Shown here piece by piece: positions 8,384 to 15,627 of a stretch of DNA of 64,000 bases. Source of the stretch: Pseudohoeflea sp964511625 (GTDB lineage Bacteria; Pseudomonadota; Alphaproteobacteria; Rhizobiales; Rhizobiaceae); contig CAZEJG010000020.1 in assembly GCA_964511625.1 (NCBI GenBank), forward strand, positions 4,865-68,864, written 5' to 3'. Position 1 is the first letter of the stretch; every line of letters starts with the position of its first letter. The notes beneath the pieces were generated by a model. The model was not told the origin of the DNA, did not search any database, and saw only the letters and a list, made by a program, of their open reading frames with translations. The position numbers and the translations under genes were made by a program.

Positions 8384-10078
8384 ATGGCGAAAACCGGGGA
8401 TTTCAAGCCCGTCGACCAGTTCGACTACGTCATCGTCGGCGGCGGTTCTGCCGGCTGCCTCCTTGCCAACAGACTGAGCCGCGACCCGTCCAATCGCGTC
8501 CTGCTTCTCGAGGCCGGCAAGAGGGACAATTATCTCTGGATTCACGTGCCGGTCGGCTATCTCTACTGCATCGGCAACCCCCGGACCGACTGGCTCTACA
8601 ATACCGAGCCGGACGCCGGCCTGAACGGTCGCACGCTGCGCTATCCCCGCGGGAAAACCCTCGGCGGCTGTTCCTCGATCAACGGAATGATCTACATGCG
8701 CGGTCAGGCCCGCGACTATGACCGATGGGCGACCCTGACCGGAGATGATGGCTGGTCATGGGAGAATGTCCTGCCGGCCTTCAAGGCCCATGAGGACCAT
8801 TATCGGCTCGACAATGACGAGGATCCCCGGACCGGAGACAACAGCCGGTTCTCCGATCTGCACGGACATGGTGGCGAATGGCGCATCGAAAAGCAGAGGC
8901 TTCGCTGGGATGTGCTCGATGCCTTCGCCGACGCCGCGGTACAGGCCGGCATCCGCAGGACTGCGGATTTCAATTCAGGCGACAATGAAGGCGTCGGCTA
9001 TTTCGAGGTGAACCAGAAGGCCGGCTGGCGATGGAACACCGCAAAAGCCTTTCTGCGCCCGGCGCTGAAACGGCCGAACCTGACCATATGGACGGAGGCG
9101 CAGGTCGAGAAACTGGTCGTCGCGACCGGCGAAGACGGAGCCAGGGTCTGCGAGGGAGCGAGGGTCAGGCGACCGGACGGTATGGTCGAGGTTGCTGCCA
9201 GGAAGGAGTTGATCCTGTCAGCCGGCGCCATCGGGTCGCCGACGATTCTTCAGCTCTCCGGTATCGGGCCAGCGCGCCATTTGAACGAGACCGGGATCGA
9301 TGTGGTGGCCGACCTTCCCGGCGTCGGCGAAAACCTCCAGGATCACCTCCAGATCCGCTCGGTTTTCAAGGTGAAGGGCGTCAAGACACTCAACAAGCTG
9401 GCCAACAGCCTGTTCGGCAAGATGATGATCGGCCTCGAATACGGGCTCTTCCGCACCGGACCGATGAGCATGTCGCCGTCGCAGCTCGGGGCGTTCACCC
9501 GCTCGGACGAAAGCCGGTCTCACGCCAACCTCGAATACCACGTACAGCCCCTGAGCCTCGACGCGTTCGGGGAACCCCTGCACCGCGATCCCGCTTTTAC
9601 CGCGAGTGTGTGCAATCTCAATCCGACCAGCACCGGCTCGGTGCGGATCCGCTCGGCCGATGCGGCCGATCCACCCGCCATCGCCCCGAATTATCTCAGC
9701 ACCGAAGAAGACCGGAAAATCGCCGCGGACAGTCTGCGGCAGGTCCGCAGGATCGTCTCGCAGCCGGCGCTGGCGAAATACGAGCCCGAGGAATGGAAGC
9801 CCGGCGTCCAGTACCAGACGGACGAAGAACTCGCCAAGCTCGCCGGCGACATCGCCAGCACGATCTTTCATCCGGTCGGAACGACCAGGATGGGACGGGA
9901 CGACGATCCGATGGCCGTCGTCGACAGTCGTTTGCGGGTGCGCGGCATCTCCGGCCTGCGCGTCGTCGACGCCGGAATCATGCCGAAAATCACAAGCGGC
10001 AACACCAATTCGCCGACGCTGATGATCGCCGAGAAGGCCGCCGCCTTCATTCTTCAGGATGCAGCCGCGCGCGCCTGA
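8384..10078 (+). CDS. GMC-family FAD-dependent oxidoreductase (choline/alcohol dehydrogenase-like)
   Basis: 564 residues, the usual length of GMC oxidoreductases. The FAD-binding Rossmann motif YVIVGGGSAGCLLANRLS begins near residue 13. GGCSSINGMIYMRG matches the first GMC signature, and LSAGAIGSPTILQLSGIGP the second. The catalytic His is in TIFHPVGTTRMG, and GNTNSPTLMIAEKAA closes the FAD site. There is no signal peptide, so it is cytoplasmic. It would oxidise a primary alcohol to an aldehyde. The CoA-transferase 36 bases downstream suggests a catabolic pathway in which the oxidised product is later activated to a CoA thioester. The substrate is not predictable; choline is unlikely because betA/betB context is absent. 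Confidence 0.9.
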   Translation: MAKTGDFKPVDQFDYVIVGGGSAGCLLANRLSRDPSNRVLLLEAGKRDNYLWIHVPVGYLYCIGNPRTDWLYNTEPDAGLNGRTLRYPRGKTLGGCSSINGMIYMRGQARDYDRWATLTGDDGWSWENVLPAFKAHEDHYRLDNDEDPRTGDNSRFSDLHGHGGEWRIEKQRLRWDVLDAFADAAVQAGIRRTADFNSGDNEGVGYFEVNQKAGWRWNTAKAFLRPALKRPNLTIWTEAQVEKLVVATGEDGARVCEGARVRRPDGMVEVAARKELILSAGAIGSPTILQLSGIGPARHLNETGIDVVADLPGVGENLQDHLQIRSVFKVKGVKTLNKLANSLFGKMMIGLEYGLFRTGPMSMSPSQLGAFTRSDESRSHANLEYHVQPLSLDAFGEPLHRDPAFTASVCNLNPTSTGSVRIRSADAADPPAIAPNYLSTEEDRKIAADSLRQVRRIVSQPALAKYEPEEWKPGVQYQTDEELAKLAGDIASTIFHPVGTTRMGRDDDPMAVVDSRLRVRGISGLRVVDAGIMPKITSGNTNSPTLMIAEKAAAFILQDAAARA

Positions 10079-10114
10079 CCTCAGGCAAGCCACGGCACGA
10101 TGAGGACAGAGACG

Positions 10115-12628
10115 ATGGCAACCAGCACACGAGACAATCTCCCGCTCCACGGCGTCAAGGTGGTCGATTTCGGTCAGTACATTGCCGGCCCCGCCGTCGC
10201 CATGATCCTCGGCGACCTCGGCGCGACGGTGGTGCACGTCGATCCGCCCGGCGGACCGCTGTGGCAAAGCCCGGCCAATGCGACGCTCAACCGCAACAAG
10301 CTGATCGTCAACATCGACCTGAAGGTGCCGGAAGGGGTCGAACAGGCGCTCTCGCTCATCCGGGAATCCGACATCGTCGTCGAAAACTTCCGGCCGGGCA
10401 AGTTCGCGGCCCTGGGGATCGATTTCGAGGCGCTCAGGAAGGAGCGACCGGAACTGATCACGCTGTCCATTCCCGGCTTTGCGTCGAACGACGAGGAAAG
10501 GCGCGAATTGCGGGCCTATGAGAGCGTCATCGCGGCCAGTTCCGGTGTCTTTACCGACATGGGTCTCAATCGTGTGCTGATGGGTGTCAATCCGTCCTTC
10601 TCGCCGCTGCCGCTGGCCTCCTCCTACGGCGCCATGCTCGCCTCGTCCTCCGCGGTTCTGGCCCTGCAGGCGCGCGAGCGCACGGGCCTCGGCGATCACA
10701 TCGAGGTGCCGCTCGCCAGCGCCGTGATGGAAGGACTTTGCTACAATTCGATCAAGATCGAAGGTCTGCCGGACCGCTACATCACCCAGCGCGAGCGGGA
10801 GATTGCGCGCCGGCGCGTCGAAGGCCTGCCGATGAACCTCAGCTATGAGGAACTCCAGGAGCTGCTCGATCCCTTCTACCGCAGCTATCTGTGCAAGGAC
10901 GGACGCATGTTCTATGTCGTCTGCCCCAGCCACAAGAACCACGCGAAACGCTGTCTGCAGGCGCTCGGCATCTATGACGAGCTTGTCGCCGAAGGATTGA
11001 CAGAGGAGGAAGACACCTATCTTCCGAGCTCCGAATGGCAATCCGACGTCTCGTTGGGCGTCTATCCGCTGCCAAAGGACTGGGCCGACAGGATCGCGGC
11101 AAAGATGAAGGACGTGTTCCTCACCCGCACGGCCAAGGAGTGGGAGCGCATTTTCGGGCGCGGCCGTTTTCCCGGCGCCCCGCAACGCTGGCTGCAGGAG
11201 TGGATCAACGACGACCACGCCGAGACGTCGGGCCTGATGATCGACGTGCAGGACCCCGAATACGGCACCATGATCCAGCCCGGCCCCGTTGTCTGGCTCG
11301 AGGAAAGCGGCGAGGCGGCGCTGTCTCCGTCACCACGGCGCTGGGTGGACGTTTCCACCGCCTTGTCTCTCTTGAAGAAACAGAAGACCAAACTGCCGCG
11401 CGTCACCGATCCCGATGATCGCAGCGGCTGGCTGGAAGGCGTGCGTGTGCTCGACCTCTGCAACGTCATCGCCGGCCCGCATTCGGTCAGCTATCTGTCC
11501 CGCTTCGGCGCCGAGGTGATCAAGCTCGATCCCGCCTCGCCTCTTTACGATAGCTGGAACACGGTGATCTTCGGCATATCGCACATGCGCGGCAAGCGAT
11601 CGGCGCTCATCGACATCAAGTCCGCCGATGGACGGAAGGCGCTCCATGCGCTGGTGCAATCGGTGGACGTCATCGTCTGGAACGCACCGGACAACCAGAT
11701 CCGCGAGATGGGCCTCGATGCCGAGACCCTCGGCAGGATCAATCCGGAGGCCATTTTCTGCAAGCTCGACTGTTTCAGCGGCGTGAGGCGCGGTCCCCGG
11801 ACGGATTATGTCGGGTACGACGATCTGGTTCAGGCCTCGACCGGCATCATGACGCGTTTCGGCGGATCGATGCACGAGCCGGAGGAACATGCGCATGTCG
11901 GCACGATCGACGTCATGTGCGGCTTCGGCGGCGCGCTCGGGGTCGCGACCGCACTCTACCAGAAACTGAAGACCGGCCGTGTCGGGCGCGGGAGGACCTC
12001 GCTCTCGGCCAACAGCGGCCTCCTGCAGATCCCTTTCTGCTACGACTATCTCGGTCGAGGCCTCTTCAACGAACCCTCCGGCCGTTACGTGCCGGGCTAC
12101 GACGCGCTTACCCGTTTCTACTACACGGCTTCGGGCGACTATCTCCTCTTCAGCTCGAACGAGCACGATGTCCCGAGCCTCGAGAAGCTCGAGGACTTCA
12201 AGGGGATTGCCAGCCTGCCGAAGGACGAACGCGACGCGTTCCTGTCCGGCATCTTCGCGGGAGACACGTCGCAGGCCTGGCTGGAAAAACTGCATGCTGC
12301 TGGCTTCGCAGCGGCCATCTGCGACAATATCGATGCGCTGAGGTCGCGCTATGCGCGCGAGGCCGACGGAACGAACGGCACCGACCGGGGAAGCTATTCC
12401 TTTTCGACCTATACCGATCATCCGAGCGGCCACGTGGTCACGCAACTCGATCCCTACGCCATCCGCCCGAGCCGCAGCGCGGTCGTCTGCCCGCCCCCGG
12501 CCGAAAAATACGGCGCCTCGACCGTCAGCGTTCTCGAAGCGATCGGCTACACCGAAGAGGAAATCCGGAAACTGCTGGACGACGGTGTCGCCAGTCAGGG
12601 ATGGAGCAAGGAGTATCTGCCCAGCTAG
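10115..12628 (+). CDS. double-domain CaiB/BaiF family CoA-transferase
   Basis: 837 residues from the ATG at 10115, chosen because AGGA lies eight bases upstream; an in-frame ATG at 10100 is the alternative. The protein holds two tandem type III CoA-transferase domains. The first starts at GVKVVDFGQYIAGPAVAMILGDLGA and the second at GVRVLDLCNVIAGPHSVSYLSRFGA (about residue 445), about twice the usual 400 residues. Type III enzymes pass CoA between carboxylic acids through an aspartyl-CoA intermediate. One half of such fusions is often catalytically degenerate. It follows the GMC oxidoreductase in one operon under the divergent LysR gene, implying a role in activating an organic acid for degradation. 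Confidence 0.88.
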   Translation: MATSTRDNLPLHGVKVVDFGQYIAGPAVAMILGDLGATVVHVDPPGGPLWQSPANATLNRNKLIVNIDLKVPEGVEQALSLIRESDIVVENFRPGKFAALGIDFEALRKERPELITLSIPGFASNDEERRELRAYESVIAASSGVFTDMGLNRVLMGVNPSFSPLPLASSYGAMLASSSAVLALQARERTGLGDHIEVPLASAVMEGLCYNSIKIEGLPDRYITQREREIARRRVEGLPMNLSYEELQELLDPFYRSYLCKDGRMFYVVCPSHKNHAKRCLQALGIYDELVAEGLTEEEDTYLPSSEWQSDVSLGVYPLPKDWADRIAAKMKDVFLTRTAKEWERIFGRGRFPGAPQRWLQEWINDDHAETSGLMIDVQDPEYGTMIQPGPVVWLEESGEAALSPSPRRWVDVSTALSLLKKQKTKLPRVTDPDDRSGWLEGVRVLDLCNVIAGPHSVSYLSRFGAEVIKLDPASPLYDSWNTVIFGISHMRGKRSALIDIKSADGRKALHALVQSVDVIVWNAPDNQIREMGLDAETLGRINPEAIFCKLDCFSGVRRGPRTDYVGYDDLVQASTGIMTRFGGSMHEPEEHAHVGTIDVMCGFGGALGVATALYQKLKTGRVGRGRTSLSANSGLLQIPFCYDYLGRGLFNEPSGRYVPGYDALTRFYYTASGDYLLFSSNEHDVPSLEKLEDFKGIASLPKDERDAFLSGIFAGDTSQAWLEKLHAAGFAAAICDNIDALRSRYAREADGTNGTDRGSYSFSTYTDHPSGHVVTQLDPYAIRPSRSAVVCPPPAEKYGASTVSVLEAIGYTEEEIRKLLDDGVASQGWSKEYLPS

Positions 12629-13202
12629 CCCCGATGCCGGGCGGATAGCTTCGGGCGATTCGACGATCCGCACGCCCCACCAGCGGCATAGCGTCTCCAT
12701 TCGAAGCGACAAGTGGGAGCTGGGCGGCTTGACCGATCGGCACGAATTGCGCGCACCGATCAGCCATCCAGCCATTTCCAGGACGTCGCGCAAATGAATC
12801 AATAATCCGCAATATGACCAGCCCAGCCGCGGTTTAAAAGATTCGCAAAAAACTATCGGCAACCTGCTGCTTGATCATCCATTAAAGTCCGCACGATCGG
12901 AGAATTCTAAGTTCAAATATTGTACATTTCTGAATTACGATCGCTTCACAAAGACACTCGTTTTGTACTTTTTGCGAGTATTGATGTTGAATTTAAAATA
13001 TCCGGGCTTGAAACCAATCAAATGAAACTGTGGGCTTTTGTAAATTTATACGAATTCGATCAGAAATCGTATTGATGCCTGCGCAAGAATTTGCAACCAT
13101 CTATTTCATTCCAACATTTGAATGCCCAGCTGAAATTCTGAGAGCCGTCGGTCAGGCTATCGGCAACGATACTGAAAGATCTCATTGGCGGAGGAAGTAA
13201 CT
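12629..13202. other. AT-rich non-coding gap at the left edge of the defence-like island
   Basis: About 570 bases without a convincing gene. Composition shifts sharply from about 12,780: runs such as AATTTAAAATATC and TTGTAAATTTATACG contrast with the GC-rich genes on both sides. There is a short inverted repeat ATACGA/TCGTAT near 13050-13075. No tRNA, integrase or attachment-site repeat could be recognised. The change in base use marks a likely insertion boundary for the block 13203-17940. Confidence 0.6.
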
Positions 13203-14702
13203 ATGGGAGAGAAGACTGCCGTAATCGTCATCCACGGTATCGGTGAGCAGATCCCGATGGAAACTCTGACGGGCTTCGTTGACACAGTGTGGACAAGCGA
13301 TCCCGACTTGCGCACGGAAGGAAAACCCGACCCCAACACTGGGTATAATCCCGCGAACCGCGCCAATGTTTCGTGGGCCAAGCCCGACCGCCGCAATCGC
13401 ACCTACGAGCTTCAGCGAATAACGACCGAAGAGGCAAGAAATGGCCATCGGTTCGACTTCTACGAATATTATTGGGCGCACCGGATTCAGGGCACAACGT
13501 GGAAACAGGTCCAGACCTGGTTTCTCGACCTCATGTGGCGCAATCCCTTCACCAACATCCCAAAGGGGCTGCATCTTGCATGGGCCGCCATGTGGGCCAT
13601 CGCGATCATCGTCGCAGGAGTGTGGATATGGTGGCTGTTTCGCGACGACGGCGCGGAGAAATCGCCGTGGATCACTTTGGCCCTTGCCGTGGCCTTGGCT
13701 GTGGGCGCGGTCGTTATCAGCAAGATCGTCAGCTATGTCGGCGATGTCGTACGCTATGTGAAAGCCAAACCAGAGAACATCGCTATCCGGCAGGAAGTGC
13801 GCGAAAACGGGGTACGGCTGCTGGACGAGTTGCTCGGAGTGGGCGCCGATGGCAAAGTGACCAAGTCCGATTACGACCGGATCATCATGGTCGGCCATTC
13901 ACTCGGGACGATCGTCGCCTACGACATCCTGACCCACTCTTTCGCGCGCCACAACACCCGATTCGCCCCGGAAAAGGTAAAGGGCCAGGAGCAGCCCGCA
14001 CGTGCCGCGCTGGAGGAGTTGCTGCGCGAAAATCTCGCTGACCGCGAAGCCGAACTCGATCTCGAGACCTTTCGTGGGCTACAGGACGCCTGCCGCAAAG
14101 AGCTGCTCAAAGCGGGAGGCTTATGGACGGTCAGCGATTTCGTGACAATGGGATCGCCGCTTGCCCATGCCGAATTTTTGATGGCCCGGAATTGCGACGC
14201 CCTGCGCGAGGCGCAGGAGCGCCGCGTTCTACCCACCTGCCCACCACAACTCGAATATGACGGCAAGACCAAGCTGCAACACTTCACCTTTCGCCCTTCG
14301 AGCATGAAGAAGTACGGTGAGGACGACGATCCCTTGTCACCGCGCGTCCCGCACCATGCCGCCCTGTTCGCCTATACGAGATGGACCAATATCTACTCCC
14401 CCCACAGCCTGGTCGTCTTGGGGGATCTTATTTCGGGCAAGCTCGGAAAGGCGTTCGGTCTGGTTGATGCGGCGCGCCGGAAAGGTGGGGACGGCAAGCC
14501 GGAAGGTGATCCAGTCGTCAAGGTGCTGGTCGGCGCGAAGGACATCGCCGTGCTTCCCGCCGATGGAGAGCAGGGGCTCGACGGCAAATCCCGCATCTTC
14601 ACACATCTGTCTTACTGGAACCGCGATGTCGCAGCCGCCGGAAAGACCCTGCCCTATCACATAAAGAAGCTGCGGGAAGCACTGCGGCTCGGCGAAAATT
14701 AA
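13203..14702 (+). CDS. membrane-anchored lipase-like alpha/beta hydrolase
   Basis: 499 residues from the ATG at 13203, which has GGAGGA seven bases upstream; the frame extends to a TTG at 13185. The opening strand VIVIHGIGEQ (residues 7-16) is typical of serine hydrolases. Two transmembrane helices lie at ~123-146 and ~156-179. The nucleophile elbow is GHSLG with Ser213, preceded by DRIIMVGHSLG. Conserved VTMGSPLAHAEFL and a later HHAALF / WTNIYSPHSLV region resemble the C-terminal part of bacterial lipase-like proteins. It ends only 7 bases from the end of the convergent HNH gene. A role as a membrane-acting effector is possible but unproven; it could also be cargo. Confidence 0.75.
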   Translation: MGEKTAVIVIHGIGEQIPMETLTGFVDTVWTSDPDLRTEGKPDPNTGYNPANRANVSWAKPDRRNRTYELQRITTEEARNGHRFDFYEYYWAHRIQGTTWKQVQTWFLDLMWRNPFTNIPKGLHLAWAAMWAIAIIVAGVWIWWLFRDDGAEKSPWITLALAVALAVGAVVISKIVSYVGDVVRYVKAKPENIAIRQEVRENGVRLLDELLGVGADGKVTKSDYDRIIMVGHSLGTIVAYDILTHSFARHNTRFAPEKVKGQEQPARAALEELLRENLADREAELDLETFRGLQDACRKELLKAGGLWTVSDFVTMGSPLAHAEFLMARNCDALREAQERRVLPTCPPQLEYDGKTKLQHFTFRPSSMKKYGEDDDPLSPRVPHHAALFAYTRWTNIYSPHSLVVLGDLISGKLGKAFGLVDAARRKGGDGKPEGDPVVKVLVGAKDIAVLPADGEQGLDGKSRIFTHLSYWNRDVAAAGKTLPYHIKKLREALRLGEN

Positions 14703-14709
14703 AGGCTCC

Positions 14710-15618
14710 TCAGGACAAGCGGTCCTTGATTTCCCTTTTGAGCTGCTTGTGAAAGGCTCGTGCCAATCCGGCAAATTCGCGGTCCGGCTTGCCGCAATCG
14801 GCGATTTCCGCCATGCCCTTCTCGACATCCTCGAGGCAGATGAGGACAACCTCCTCGTTGTCATTGGTCATTGCCTTATTGAGCTTTTCGAGAATGTGCC
14901 GCCGCTTCAGGCGCAACTCGTTCAACCTCTTGACGCGCGCCTCCGTCAGACGCCTGCGATTCAACCCGAGAACATCGATCGTCATTTCCGCGCGCGGATC
15001 ACTTTCGCGCGCCTTGACTGTCGATATCGACCGTTCGAATTCCCATTCCAGCAAGTTTTCCGGATCAGTCTCGCATGGATTGAGGATCAGCGGGCGTTCC
15101 TGACCAACGTCGTCCGTATGGCTGCAAATCCATTTGTTTCCTTCGACCGGGAAGCGGTTGAGCTTTCCGGTCGTTCTCAGGCGGTTTTCCCGCCTCTCGC
15201 GCTCGATATCCTCTTCGGACCTGCCGGGTTCGTGGATCAGCTGGCGGCGCGACTGGTTGCAATGCTGGCAAGAGAGCAGCAGGTTCTCCCACTTCATCGC
15301 CAGCCACCAGTAACCGGGATGCTTGACGCCCGCCTTGTCGGCATCGCTGACCCCCTTTTTCGGCCGATAGTGCTCAACGTCACCGTCCGAACCGGCCACT
15401 GCCTCCCACTCGCAATAGGCGCACTTCCCATGAAACATCTGGATCAGGACGTCTTTGACGGTCGCATCGCTATAGGCCTTGAACGTCATCTCCTTCGGCA
15501 GAGTGCCGCCATTGCTGTCCATGAAGTCAACGATGGCACGGAGTTCGCCGGACGCCTTGCTGTGGGGATTGCCGAGATCGAGAATAGCCGGAAGCTCTGC
15601 GCGCTCTACCTTGATCAT
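14710..15618 (-). CDS. PtuB-like HNH endonuclease (TIGR02646-type)
   Basis: 302 residues. The HNH/zinc module shows CAYC (Cys66, Cys69), VEHYRPK with His83, WENLLLSCQHCN with Asn112, Cys117 and Cys120, and Asn121. This is the pattern of the HNH proteins annotated as PtuB in Septu and retron systems. A C-terminal helix carries TIDVLGLNRRRLTEARVKR (213-231). It is 9 bases downstream of the HNH-ATPase fusion; its ribosome binding site (TAGGAG) overlaps the stop of that gene, so they form one operon. Expected role: DNA (or tRNA) cleavage when licensed by the ATPase. That it accompanies a partner carrying its own HNH domain is unusual. Confidence 0.85.
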   Translation of the reverse strand: MIKVERAELPAILDLGNPHSKASGELRAIVDFMDSNGGTLPKEMTFKAYSDATVKDVLIQMFHGKCAYCEWEAVAGSDGDVEHYRPKKGVSDADKAGVKHPGYWWLAMKWENLLLSCQHCNQSRRQLIHEPGRSEEDIERERRENRLRTTGKLNRFPVEGNKWICSHTDDVGQERPLILNPCETDPENLLEWEFERSISTVKARESDPRAEMTIDVLGLNRRRLTEARVKRLNELRLKRRHILEKLNKAMTNDNEEVVLICLEDVEKGMAEIADCGKPDREFAGLARAFHKQLKREIKDRLS

Positions 15619-15627
15619 TGCGCGCTC

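Noticed and set aside
9218..11218. Long open frame opposite the GMC and CoA-transferase genes (666 codons)
   Set aside because: Antisense shadow spanning two recognised genes; no motif, no ribosome binding site.
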